Assembly: GCF_001659605.2 (NCBI RefSeq)
Contig: NC_035172.2
Coordinates: forward strand, 16,679,051-16,743,050
Direction of reading: 5' to 3'
Length of the DNA: 64,000 bases
Origin: Manihot esculenta
Lineage: Eukaryota; Streptophyta; Magnoliopsida; Malpighiales; Euphorbiaceae
Part shown: positions 34,242-46,131 of the stretch, one piece after another
How positions within the stretch are numbered: the stretch's first letter is position 1
Layout: every line of letters begins with the position of its first letter
Notes under the pieces: model-generated
What the model saw: the letters and a program-made list of their open reading frames with translations, nothing else
What the model was told of the DNA's origin: nothing
Database searches by the model: none
Position numbers and translations under genes: made by a program

Positions 34242-37200
34242 CTAATCATACAAGTATCTAATACCCATAGACCTAGTGTGTTGATCATGCTTGACTTGTG
34301 AAAGAGGCTTGGTCAGTGGATCTATAATGTTGTCATTTGTGTCTACTTTGCATATTTTGATATCTCCTCTATCAATGATTTCTCGAATAAGATGACATCG
34401 TCTGAGTATGTGTTTAGATCTCTGATGAGATCTAGGCTCCTTTGCCTGTACTATGGCACCGTTGTTATCACAATAAAGGTCCATAGGATTTGCAATGCTG
34501 GGAACCACTCCCAACTCTGAGATGAATTTCTTCAACCAGACTACCTCTTTAGCTGCATCTGATGCTGCTATATGCTCAGCTTCTGTTGTAGAATCTGCTA
34601 TAGTGCTCTGCTTGGAACTTTTCCAGCTAACAGCTCCACCATTGAAAATGAATACAAATCCTGACTGCGATCTGAGGTCATCTATGTCGGTTTGAAAACT
34701 AGCATCTGTGCAACCACTTACAACTAGCTCGTCTTCCAAACTTCCATAAACTAGGAATTCATCCTTAGTCCTCCTAAGGTATTTTAGGATATTCTTAACA
34801 GCTGTCCAGTGACTTTCACTGGAATCTGCCTGATATCTGCTTATTGTGCCTAAGGCATATGAGACGTCTGTTCTAGTACATAACATGGCATACATGATAG
34901 ATCCAATAGCAGAAGCATAAGGAATCTTATTCATCCGTTCTCGCTCATCAGATGTCATATGACATTGATTCTTGCTGAGATGAATACCATGAGACATGGG
35001 CAAGAATCCTCTTTTGGAATCTTGCATGCTGAACCTTTTCAGCACCTTGTCAATATAAGTACTTTGACTCAGACCAATTATCCTCTTGGATCTATCCCTA
35101 TAGATCTTAATACCAAGGATATGCGCAGCCTCACCTAAGTCCTTCATTGAAAAAGAATTCCTTAACCAAGTCTTAACCTTTTGCAAGGTAGGGATATCAT
35201 TTCCAATGAGTAATATGTCATCCACATATAGGACTAGAAACACAACTGCACTCCCACTAACCATCTTGTAAACACAAGGTTCATCTTCATTCTTGATGAA
35301 TCCAAAGTCCCTGACTGTCTCATCAAAATGAGAATTCCAGCTCCGAGAAGCTTGCTTCAATCCATAAATGGATCTTTGAAGCTTGCAAATCTTTCCAGAA
35401 TTCTCAGGGATTACAAAACCCTTAGGTTGTGTCATGTACACATCCTTGAGCAAGTTTCCATTAAGGAAAGCTGTTTTGACATCCATTTGCCATATCTCGT
35501 AGTCATAGTACGCAGCAATGGCAATGAGAATTCTAACCGACTTAAGCATTGCAACTGGCGAAAAGGTCTCATCATAGTCTATACCATGAGTTTGCTTGAA
35601 ACCTTTTGCGACAAGCCTTGCTTTGTAGGTATGCACCTTTCCATCCATGTCAGTTTTCTTCTTAAAAACCCATTTGCAACCAATGGTCTTAACACCCTCA
35701 AGGGGATCAATTAATGACCAAACTCGATTGTCATACATGGATTGCATTTCAGATTTCATGGCACAAAGCCATTTCTAGGAATCTGGACCTGACACAGCCT
35801 CTTGATAGGTAGTAGGCTCATCTTGATCAATGAGCAAAAGTTCACGACTATCAGTCATGAGAAATCCATATCTCTCAGGCTGATGACGTGTCCTATCAGA
35901 TCTGCGTGGGACTTGTTTCACCCTTTCAGCTTCTACAATTGTTTGTGGTTCTACCGGCGGTTCAATGCTCTCTTGTGGTGCTTAAGTTTCTTCAAGTTTC
36001 ATTGTACTCCCACTGAATCTCTGAGAGATAAATTCCTTTTCTAAAAAGGTACCATTTCTAGCAACAAACACTTTGTTCTCTGAGAGAATATAGAAATAGT
36101 ATCCTTTAGTTTCCTTAGGATACCCCACAAAATTGCACTTAATAGATTTTAGAGCTAGCTTATCTGAAATTGGGTGTTTCACATAAGCCTCACAATCCCA
36201 AATCTTAAGAAAAGACAAAATGGGCATTTTGGCAGTCCATAACTCATATGGTGTCTTTTCAACCACTTTTGATGGTACTAGGTTTAGAATAAATGCAGCT
36301 GTTTCCAAGGTATAATCCCAAAATGATAAAGGGAGATTTGTTTGACTCATCATAGATCGAACCATATCTAATAAAGTTTGATTTCTCCTTTCAGAAACAC
36401 CATTCCATTGTGGAGTTCCTGGAGGAGTCAATTGTGAAACAATTCCACAGTTTCTAAGATGTTCATCAAACTCTTGGCTCAAATATTCACCACCTCGATC
36501 AGATCGAAGCATTTTAATAGTTCTACCAAGTTGATTTTGTACTTCATTTTGAAAAGTTCTAAACGTTTCAAAAGATTCATGCTTATGTTTTATTAGGTAG
36601 ATATAGCCATACCTACTGAAATCATCAATGATCGTAATGAAGTACTGATAACCTCCCCTGGCACTAATGCTTAGTGGGCCACATACATCTGTATGTATTA
36701 AGCCCAATAAGTCTGAAGCCCTTTGACCTTGTCCAGTAAAAGGGTCCTTTGTCATCTTACCAAGCAAACAAGATTCACAATTTTCAAATGTTTCAAAATC
36801 AAATGAATCTAATAAACCATCATTATGGAGCTTAGATATGCGATTCTCATTTATATGGCTAAGACGACAGTGCCATAAATATGTTGGGTTTAACTCATTT
36901 GGCTTAGTTTTCTTAGAAGTTATGTTATAGATATTGTTGTCTCTAGAATCATCTAGATTAAGGACATAAAGGCCATCATATGAATTTGCAATACAATAAA
37001 GCAAATCATCTTTATCAATGGAGCATTTCTTATTCTTAATAAGAAATGAAAAACCTTCATCGTCCAAAACAGAAACTGAAATAATATTCCTACTCAAAGT
37101 AGGAACATAAAAGCAATTTTTCAAAACTAATAAAAACCCATTGGGCAACACAAGTTCATATGTCCCTACAGCTATGGCAGCAACTCTTGCTCCATTGCCT

Positions 37201-37583
37201 ACACGTAGGTCTACATCGCCCTTTTTCAGTTTTCTACTCCTTTTGAGACCCTTCACATTTGTACAAATGTGAGAGCCACATCCGATATCTAATACCCATG
37301 AAGTAGAAATAGATAAATTAATATCTATAACATAAATACCTGAAGTCGTAGTTTCACTACTCTTCTTCTTCTTGCACTCATCCAAATAGAGTTTGCAATT
37401 TCTCTTCCAATGCCCTAGTTCCTTGCAATGGAAGCAGATTCCTTTCTTAGGAACTATTTCCTTAGGAACTTTTGCCTTGGATTGCCATTTAGGCTTGCCT
37501 CGTCCCTTAGGCCCATTATCTTTCAGTTTATCCTTCTTAAGGATGGATGGCAGTGATAAGGTGGAACTGTTATTAACAGCCAT
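34242..37583 (-). pseudogene. Element I gag-pol (copia)
   Basis: One reading frame on the minus strand from 37583 to 34242, interrupted by TAA at 35982-35984 and TAG at 35775-35777. In order it shows a zinc knuckle (CFHCKELGHWKRNC), an aspartic protease (SWVLDIGCGSH), an integrase zinc-binding region (WHCRLSHIN...CESCLLGKM) and a core with HTDVCGP, LRSDRGGEY and NGVSERRN carrying the D, D and E residues. RT follows (KWVFKKKTD, MDVKTAFLNG, catalytic YVDD), then RNase H (ending with LTKPLS). The order integrase-before-RT defines Ty1/copia. The usual ~200-residue N-terminal gag domain is absent upstream. Confidence 0.95.
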
Positions 37584-38232
37584 AATTGTCTACAAAATAT
37601 GCAAATATAATCAATTTAGTAAATTAATATTGAGGTGATAATAATCTCCCACTAAAATATAATCCTCAAAAAGAATTAAAATAATATTTTAGTGGGTTAA
37701 GATCCATATTTCACCTAATTCTAAGTTAGCTTTGGCATGACGCTTAGAATTAAGTTATTTAGGTAGGTAACTCCTTACCAATTACATCTAATGTAACTAT
37801 TAGATTATGAGGTATTGACATTATATGTCAAATTGCATGTTATAGCCCATCTAATGCCTTAGGCCCAAAACCGTTTTGATAGCCTAATTAAGCCTAACCA
37901 AAATTAAATAAATGAGTAACTATTACTCATCTTATCTTACTAGGATAACTTAAGCACTTTGCTTTGGCAAAATTTGTATTTTGGTGATCTTAGTCTTGAT
38001 AGGTATTTAATATATGGGTGGCATTAAAACTTAAAATTTTAGAGTGAGGGTTCAACTTTTAATTTTAATTATTTTGTCTTGCATATATATATTATAGCAT
38101 CCTATATGCATACACATATATATATAGACTATCATAAATAGTATATCATACTAATATATGACAAAATAATAAAACTATTTTACATAGTCATTTAAATCTG
38201 ATTTAAAGATTAAAAGAAAATAATTTATTTTC

Positions 38233-38279
<47 letters not shown>

Positions 38280-39015
38280 ATTTTATTATTATTATTTTAT
38301 TTCCAGGGGTAGAATGGTAATTGGGGCATCCAAGCAATTCTCCATAGCCAACCGCCTTCCAATTACCCGCACAGCCCATCGCCAATTGCCGCCATGTCCG
38401 TCTTTGGTTATTGCTGACCAACCAGCCCGCTGCTCGTCGACCAGTCCAGCCATCGGAGGGACACCACCGACACGCGATGGGCCTGCGCATAGTGGTCACT
38501 CCATCTGCAGCTTCACCATCTGCCATCGCTCATCACATGAGCAAGGAAGCTGCGTACCTCGATGGTGGCCATCGACCCGCAAAGAGATTGCGAACCGAGA
38601 CTTTCTCGGCCTTCTCCACGGCGCGACAAGCCTCCAGCTCCCACCCACGACAGCCATGTGATCACCATCGCTGCCAGCAGGCTCAACCGTCAGTGATGGA
38701 GCTCTTGGTGCCGATTTGGTCTGCTGGGTTTTGTGTCCATGCAGTGGCAATGAGGTGTCACCAGCGAGAGCGACACGTGGTTCATCCTCTCGCTGGATAT
38801 GGCCACCCATAGTCACGCCACAGATCACCCTGATTTTGAAGATTTCAAAAACCTTCAAATCTTTCCTTTTTTTTTATTAATTTAATTTTTTTAACAAAAA
38901 TTAAAATTATCTAAATGATTCAATCATTCATCCATAATTATCATGTCATTCTAATAAACATATATCGCATTTATAATATCAATCATGACATAATTAACTT
39001 AAACGAAAAACACAG
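37584..39015 (-). other. Element I leader region with GC-rich island
   Basis: This lies between the 5' LTR/primer site and the first coding residue, where the copia gag N-terminus should be. 37600-38290 is AT-rich and includes a (TA)n run at about 38238-38278. 38300-38850 is abruptly GC-rich, with short overlapping ORFs on both strands and no recognised domain. The minus-strand ORF begins just after a TTTTGTAG that resembles a splice acceptor, so the AT-rich part might be an intron. The GC-rich island is either captured sequence or a family-specific leader. Confidence 0.55.
38238..38278. repeat. (TA)n microsatellite
   Basis: An almost pure TA run with one TTT interruption inside the leader of element I. 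Confidence 0.95.
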
Positions 39016-39032
39016 GTTGGCTTTGATATCAC
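39016..39032 (-). other. Primer-binding site of element I
   Basis: On the minus strand, directly after the 5' LTR end (...CCCAACA), is GTGATATCAAAGCCAAC. TGATATCAAAGCC differs at two positions from the initiator-Met-tRNA site TGGTATCAGAGCC. Confidence 0.8.
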
Positions 39033-40357
39033 TGTTGGGAAATTCCGAGATTATTGTAACCCAAAGGCACAGCGGAAAAATAAAATTCTCGGATTTCCTT
39101 TTCCCAAAATCCGAGTGCTTCGTTTAATTCACAAGAAGGATATGAGACTAACCTGTTAATCTCGTCGAGAAGATACAATGTTGGACTGATGGTGCTGCCT
39201 TTTCAAACGAACACCCTCTATGGTATCCACACGAACGTCTTCTATCATTCTAGAGTGCTAGCTCTCTCAAAGATGGATAGATTATGTGCTCCACAATCTG
39301 CAGCTTTTTAGACTGAGTTTTCTCAAAAATGCCATCACTCCTAAATTCGTAGAATGAGTATTTATATGTTTCAGTGTTTTATTTTCACACAAATCCTTTT
39401 CCTAAAGGGAGTTGTGTTTTTCCCACAATCACAATCTCACAGATACTCAAATATCTTATGTGATAGAGTCCTTTATCTGTAACAGTTACAGATAGACTGC
39501 AGATCTTTTAAATAATAAATGATTAATAATAATAGCACTTTATTATTATTAATTATATTAATAATTAATATTAATAATAATAACACTTTATTATCATTAA
39601 TTATATTAATGATTAATAATAATAACACTTTATTATTATTAATTATATTAATGGGCTTTGGGCTTTTAGCCCATTAATATGACATAGCACATCAACAACA
39701 TTCTTTTATGTGTGACCCAATAGACTCACATTAATTGGCAATAGGTCCAGTCCCACAAGGCCCATAAGTCATAAGTGGCCTCTAGCAAGACATTATGACT
39801 ACCCAACTAATATGAAGATCAATAGTCCAATAAAGCCTAATAAATAGAACATATATTAATCCCTTTGTCACACGATATCTAGTTTGAACATAAGTCATGG
39901 TCAATGTCAAACTTATAATGTTCAAACTTATAATGTTCAAACTTATGATTTCTCGATCTCTAAGTAGACTGATAAATTCAAATGATATTGATCACACTAT
40001 CAATTCATTTGAGCACGGCCATGCATTTCTCAGTCTCACTTATCGAGGGGCCTAGAAGATATCTCTCTCAGAGAGAGGGACAAATCCTATCTTGATTGTT
40101 CATTATCCTCTACATAATTTCTATTATGCTCAATCATAACCTTTATGATTGTCCGATTAAAGATAATGTTTGGTTATGTCAAAACATAATAGTCCTCATG
40201 TTGGAAACTATGACAATCTCAAATCAAAGGATTAAGACATAACTACTTTGAGATTCACTTATGACAATAAATAATAATGATAAAAATCTCTTTTATTAAT
40301 AACCAAAACGACATACAAAAACGTCCATGATAATGGCCTAGGGCATATACACTAATA
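39033..40357 (-). repeat. 5' LTR of element I (internally deleted)
   Basis: 1,325 bp matching 32657-34221 from TGTTGGGAAA to CACTAATA (the final CA has become TA). It lacks one or two units of the AT minisatellite and about 210 bp corresponding to roughly 33920-34130. The deletion endpoints share 'GACAATAA', consistent with short-repeat deletion. GTTCC follows at 40358. Confidence 0.93.
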
Positions 40358-40362
40358 GTTCC

Positions 40363-40703
40363 ACTGAATCATCCTCCACAGCTTGCTTAGTGGATCGCAC
40401 CACACAAACCACACCAGGGGAGTACTCAGTTTCTTTTGAACTTTAATATTTCCAATACATTGAGGATAATGCATGAATTAGGTGTGGGGGTGCGTATCTC
40501 TGAATTTTTATTTGAAGTCCATTTCAGCTTTAATTTTTAGTTTGCACACATTTTTCATTTTTGTTATTTTTGCCTTTAATGCACACACATGTAGCCACAA
40601 TTTTTTTTTTTTCTGTTTTGGTTTGCTTTACTCAAACACATAGGCTATATTGAATGAGCTTTCTTTCCATGACCCCATTGATGTGATGACTCTTTAAACC
40701 TAA
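40363..40703 (+). other. Element H post-pol region
   Basis: Resumption of H after copia I. The first part continues the pol C-terminal frame briefly (stop near 40392). 40465-40495 has the 'GAGGATAATGCATGAATTAGGTGTGGGGG'-like sequence typical of the end of the Athila pol region. It then becomes T-rich and non-coding up to the CCTAA duplication of J. Confidence 0.6.
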
Positions 40704-42903
40704 TGTAACGACCCGAAAACCGGACCGCTACCGGCGCTAGGATCCAGATCGGCTTAAGGCCGCCGGGACCCGTAGCAAGCCTGACATATAACCTGTGAAC
40801 CTGTCAAATCCCATACATGATCATACATACTCAAAAACCTGTAAACTTTTTGCTTCCATAAACCAAGCTCAACCTGTATATATACTCATAACATAACATA
40901 ACCCACACACTGGAGCTCTCATCAAATGCTCCAATGGGGTAACCCAACATGCATACATTAAGCTTGGTTGAACATAAACATCATAAAAAAACATTCTATA
41001 GATCATGTATCAAAAGGGATAACCATACACATAGGGTCAAGCACAACCTCTAATCCTCACTATCATTATTACATATCATGACTACATAAGACATTACATT
41101 ACAATTTCATCATGTCCACAACTTCTAACTATTACATGAAATCAGACTTTACTCCTGCCGACCTCCTGGTCTACTCTGTACCTGCAAACCTGGGGGATAA
41201 GGGGGAAAGGGGTGAGCTACAAGAGCCCAGTGAGCAGAATAATATAACATTCAATTTATTTTTCATGCTTTCATGAAATGCAACATATCACAAACAATTC
41301 ACATCAAGGATGAACTTGTCACCAATAGCCCACTACTGAATCCAATAGTGCCAGGGGCGTAGTGCAGGCCACATCTGGTCTTTCTCTTATACATAACATA
41401 TCATAACATATCCAATCATGCCGGGGGCGTAGTGCAGGCCACTTCCGGTCTTTCTCTTACATAGTGCCAGGGACGTAGTGCAGGCCACATCTGGTCTTTT
41501 CACATCATATCATAACGTAGTGCGACTAAAGGATCATCCAACATTCATCCACATCAACAACATATTATGCAATGCAACATATTCGTGATTTCTAATGCAA
41601 ACAATCTAAAATCATCACATGGCATTCATGATGCATGAACATGCTCAAAACTTTATAATTTACTCATTTTAAAACGAAAAGGTTTATTCTACTCACCTCA
41701 GCTAGCTCTGACAAAGACTGAAGCAGCTGACTCACTGCTGGGGTCCTCGGTTCCTCGGGTCCGAACCTACATAGGTGGACTCAAATGAGGGACCAAACGT
41801 ACTAGAACATGACTCTAAAATACTCCCCAAAAACCCCCTAAAACACCTCAAAACATCCATGGAAAACATGCAAAGGAAGGCTGAACAGGGCACTTTCGGC
41901 GGCAGGTTCGGCGGCCGAAAGTCCCTCCAGAGCCGAAAGTCAGGCAGGTTCAGCGGCACCTTCGGCGGCCAAAACTCCTAGACAGAGACGAAACTCATGC
42001 ATGTTCGGCGGCACTTTCGGCGGCCGAAACTGCCCTCCAGAGACGAAAGTCCTCTTTCGGGGGTAGGCTTCAGCAGCCGAAGGCTGCCTCCACAAGCGGG
42101 TTCTGCGGCCGAAAGTTCCTTCGGCGGCCGAACCTGAGTTTCTCCAAAGTGGCAGAAACTCAGCTCCAACATGCACAAACGCCTCCCAAACCTTTCAACA
42201 TGCATTTTCCTATTCTACAACATGCATAGTCAAGCATACAAGCTCCTAGGGGCCTCAAACCATCAAAAACCCCAACTATAACACATCAAACAACTCACAT
42301 TGTTCATAAACATACATAAACCCATAAACCTAACAATAACCTAAACATGCATTTCTACCCCATAGATCTACTTAAAACTTACTTAAAACATATAGTGAGC
42401 TCAAGATCGGCCCTTACTTCTTGAAGATCGAGAGGAAAACGACCCTAGCTCGGAGATGGGAGAGATTGGGTTTCTTGAACCTCAAAGCTCCAAAACTTGC
42501 TTCATACTCGAAAATCTTCAAAACAAAGTGGAAACTTGTGAAAATCATGAAAGATCTGAAGAAAGGAACTCAAAATCGGCGAGGGATGGCAGAGAGCTCA
42601 CCTTGGCCGACAATGGGGAGAAAAACTCGCCCATTTCGGCTAAGGGGCCCCTTTATAGGTGGCTGGCCAGGCCACATTTGGGAGCCGAACGTGCCTCCGC
42701 ATGCATGCCATGTTCGGCGGCCGAACCTGAGTTTTCCTCCAAGGCTATTTTCATGCAAAAACTCATTTTCCTTCTAGCTTAAAAACATAAAACACATTAA
42801 AACATTTTATAAAAACATGGTTTTACCCTTCTAGAGGTCTCCGACACCCGAGATTCCACCGGACGGTAGGAATTCCGACACCGGAGTCTAGTCGGGTATT
42901 ACA
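40704..42903 (-). mobile_element. Solo LTR J (Tekay-type), TSD CCTAA
   Basis: A complete 2,200-bp LTR of the E/K family in minus orientation, from TGTAACGACCCG to GGGTATTACA, with no internal sequence. CCTAA flanks it at 40699-40703 and 42904-42908. This is the product of recombination between the two LTRs of a once full element. It keeps both palindrome clusters (41890-42130 and 42690-42730). In its reverse orientation the donor-like site reads CAAGAAGTAAGG instead of CAAGAGGTAAG. Confidence 0.95.
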
Positions 42904-43639
42904 CCTAAGTTGAATCAATTGCAGTGAGTTGTATTCATTTTTGGGAATTTTCTTTTCAATTGAATCTTTGAGCTTGCCATGGTGAAAAATATATGACATT
43001 ACTCATTAGAGAGAATAATCAAGATGTGTGATAAACTTAATATGACTTATTTTAGATATATGACATTACTCATTAGAGAGAATAATCAAGATGTGTGATA
43101 AACTTAATATGACTTATTTTAGGAATTGGTGTTGATTTGCCCAATTCATTGAGAGAGAAATTCAGCAAAGGCAAAGACTTCAAGAGCACAAATTAAAAAC
43201 TATTTCAATGGTCAAAAGACTATGAACAGAGCTAGTAGCCACTTGGACAGGTGACCAATTGAGTAACTGGGGATGGGTATCACAAATATGTACCTTCACG
43301 TCAAAAGGTTGGTGACTTTTTCAAGCAAGAATAAAGTGCAAAAAGCTGAATAAAGTACTTCAAGTCAAGTGCAAGTCACTCCGAGAACTAGAAAAAGTCT
43401 TAAATGAACAATAATATGTGCATGTATAATATCTCTCTTAAGAAAAATAAATACTAGCCATGGTAGGTAAAGGGAGACAAGAAAAGAAGGAGAGTAACCT
43501 TGGTGCATACACTCTTCACTGCAATGCTTCAAAATAGGGGTCTAGGGTAAGAGGTTATGTGGAAATAAAGGATCAAGTAGCAAAGAGAGCTTGTTTGACT
43601 AAGTTTATTTGCTTGAGGATAAGCAAAAGGCTAGGTGTG
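42904..43639 (+). other. Element H 3' non-coding region
   Basis: Continuation of H after J. It contains a 67-bp perfect or near-perfect tandem duplication (ATATGACATTACTCATTAG at 42991 and 43058). 43600-43639 ends in 'TTGCTTGAGGATAAGCAAAAGG...GGTGTG', typical of sequence just before an Athila 3' LTR. No protein seen. Confidence 0.65.
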
Positions 43640-45860
43640 TGTAATACCCGGTTAGACTCCGGTATCGGAATTCCTACCGTCCGGTGGAATCTCGGATGTC
43701 GGAAACCTCTAGAAGGGTAAAACCATGTTTTCATAAAATGTTTTAATGTATTTTATGGGTTTAAGCAAGAAAGAAATTAAGTTTTGAATGAAAATGGTCT
43801 TGAGAGGAAGACTCAGGTTCGGCCGCCGAACCTCAAGTTCGGCCGCCGAACATGCATGCACTTTGGGAGTGCTTTAGGCCCCCGAAGGCATAAGTGAGGG
43901 AAGTCCAGGTTCGACCGCCGAACCTTATGTTCGGCCACCGAACATGGCATGCATGCGGAGGCACGTTAGGCCCCCGAAAGTGGCCTGGCCAGCCACCTAT
44001 AAAAGGGTCCCCTTATCCGAACGGGCGAGTTTTTCTCCCCATTTTCGGCCAAGGTGAGTCCTCCGCCGTCCCTCGCCAATTTTGAGTCTCTTCCTACAAA
44101 TCTTTCATGATTTTCATGAGTTTTCACTTTGTTTTGAAGATTTTTGAGCATTAAAGCAAGTTTTGAGGCTTGGAAGACTCAGGAGCTCTTTTCCTTGGTT
44201 CTCCAAGTTTAGGTCGTCTCTCTCTCTCGATCTTCAAGAGGTAAGAGCCGATCTTGAGCTTATAGTATGTTTTAAACAAGTTTTAAGTTGATTCATGGGG
44301 TAGAAATGCATGTTTAGGTTAGTTGAGCTTTGTTAGATTTTATGTGATTATATGGACAATGTGTGTTGGATATGCATGTTTGATGTGTTGTAGTTGGGGT
44401 TTAGGATAGTTTGAGACCCCTAGGTATTGATGTATGTGTGTATGCATGCTTTAAGAGAGTTGGATGCTTGTTTGGAAGGTTGGGAGGAAAGTGTGCATTG
44501 AAGAACTGAGTTTCTGCCTTTGGGGAGAAACCAGGTTTGGCAGCCGAAAGGATTTTCGGCCGCCGAACTTGTCTGTGAGGCAAGCCTTTCGGCTGTTGAA
44601 GCTTGCCCCCGAAAATGGACTTTCGTCTCTGGAGGGCACTTTCGGCCGCCGAAGGTGCCGCCGAACCTGCATGACTTTTGTCTCTGGAGGGACTTTCGGC
44701 CGCCGAACCTGCCGCCGAAAGTGCCCTGTTCAACCTTCCTTTGCATGTTTTCTATGGATGTTTTGAGGTGTTTTAGGGGGTTTTTGGGGAGTATTTTAGA
44801 GTCATATTCATGTTTGTTAGGTCCCTCATTTGAGTCCACCTGTGTAGGTTCGGACCCGAGGAACCGAGGACCCCAGCAGTGAGATAGCTACTTTCGAGTC
44901 TTGTCAGAGCTAGCCAGAGGTGAGTGGAATAACTCTCTATGCTTTCAAAGTAAACAATGAATGTTTTAGCATGATTCACGCATCATGAATGCCATGAGAT
45001 ATATTAGGGTGCTTGCATTAGAATTCACGAATATGTCGCATTGCACATTATGTTGTTGGTGTGGATGAATGTTGAATGATCCATTAGCCCTTATATGGTA
45101 TGACATGACAGACTATGGAAGTCCGGGTGAGCCTGTACTACGCCCCCGGCATAATTGGATATGTATGTATGCTATGGAAGTCCAGGCGAGCCTGCACTAT
45201 GCCCCTGGCATAATTGGACTGTATAAAGGGCTAAGTGGTGACAAGTTCATCCTTGATGTGAAATGTTTGTGCTGTGATGCATTCCATGATATCATATGTT
45301 TTAAATACTATGTTTTATTATTCTGCTCACTGGGCTCTAGTAGCTCACCCCTCTCCCTTAACCCCCAGGTTTGCAGGTACAGGGTAGACCAGGAGGTCAG
45401 CAAGAGTAATAAAGTCAAGGTCATGTAATAGCTAGTGTGGACATGATAAATGTTGATATGTTATGTTAAGTACATTCATGTAAAAGTATAGCATAGAAAT
45501 GTAATGTAATGATGTCTATTGAGGTTATAGTTGTGCCTGACCCTAGTGTGTTGTTAATCCCGTTGAATACATGATTTTAATAATACTTATGTAACCAAAC
45601 TCAATACATGTTATGTTACCCCATTGGGGTATTGTTGAGGACTCCAGTGTGGGTTGTTGATTATGATTATGTATAGTGCATGCACAGGTTGAGTTTGGTA
45701 AATGAATGTAAAGAAAAGTTCAAATTTTTATGTATATTGTTGATCATGTATGGGATTAAACAGGTTCACAGGATGAATGTTAGGCTTGCTACGGGTCCCG
45801 GCGGCCTTATGCCGATCTGGATCCTAGCGCCGGTAGCGGTCCGATTTTTGGGTCGTTACA
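43640..45860 (+). repeat. 5' LTR of element K
   Basis: 2,221 bp from TGTAATACCCGG to GGGTCGTTACA. It has palindromes at 43815-43940 and 44540-44730, a CTATAAAAG TATA box at about 43996-44004, GTAAGAG donor-like sequence after CTTCAAGAG near 44241, and the TGTGTAG...CCAGAG|GTGAGTGG exon-like block at 44842-44925. Confidence 0.95.
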
Positions 45861-45863
45861 GAT

Positions 45864-45875
45864 TGGTATCAGAGC
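45864..45875 (+). other. Primer-binding site of element K
   Basis: TGGTATCAGAGC, three bases after the LTR end, matches the plant initiator-Met-tRNA 3' end. Confidence 0.92.
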
Positions 45876-46131
45876 CCTAGGTTCATATGGTCGGACCTAG
45901 AGTGTCGGGCTCATAGATGTTCTAGAAGGTCAAGCACAATAGGAAGATCATGTCCACTAGGATAGGATGTAGAGTCCTGTCTTGAATGATGATGTGAAAT
46001 GCCATGATTATATGCATGTGCATTAATGTTATGCTATGATATGTGATGTATGTGATGCGGGTTCATGTGTTTGCACATGAACCATTTGATGCTAATGTTT
46101 ATGTGATGTATGCTGTTTTTCAGTAAACAGG

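Larger units (their letters stand above)
32657..40357 (-). mobile_element. Element I: Ty1/copia retrotransposon, TSD GTTCC
   Basis: A 7,701-bp copia element in minus orientation inside H, with GTTCC at 32652-32656 and 40358-40362. The 5' LTR is on the right (39033-40357) and the 3' LTR on the left (32657-34221). Minus-strand coding order is gag zinc knuckle, protease, integrase, RT, RNase H. Two nonsense codons interrupt pol, and the N-terminal gag domain is missing. The LTRs differ in length mainly by a ~210-bp deletion in the right copy. It is inactive in this copy. Confidence 0.95.
28445..43639 (+). mobile_element. Element H: Athila-type Ty3 retrotransposon, 5' part, interrupted
   Basis: An old plus-strand element with a ~1.4-kb 5' LTR, an Asp-tRNA-type primer site, a decayed gag, a protease, a mostly deleted pol, and a non-coding 3' region. 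It is interrupted by copia element I at 32657 (TSD GTTCC), by solo LTR J at 40704 (TSD CCTAA) and by K at 43640. Bases 43600-43639 ('GCTTGAGGATAAGC...AGGTGTG') resemble the Athila sequence close to the 3' LTR. H's 3' LTR should therefore lie beyond K/D/E, outside the window. Confidence 0.8.

Noticed and set aside
38314..38860. Overlapping ORFs that could be taken as a host gene
   Set aside because: They lie between the primer site and the coding region of copia I, appear on both strands, and show no domain or splice structure. Kept only as a GC-rich island finding.
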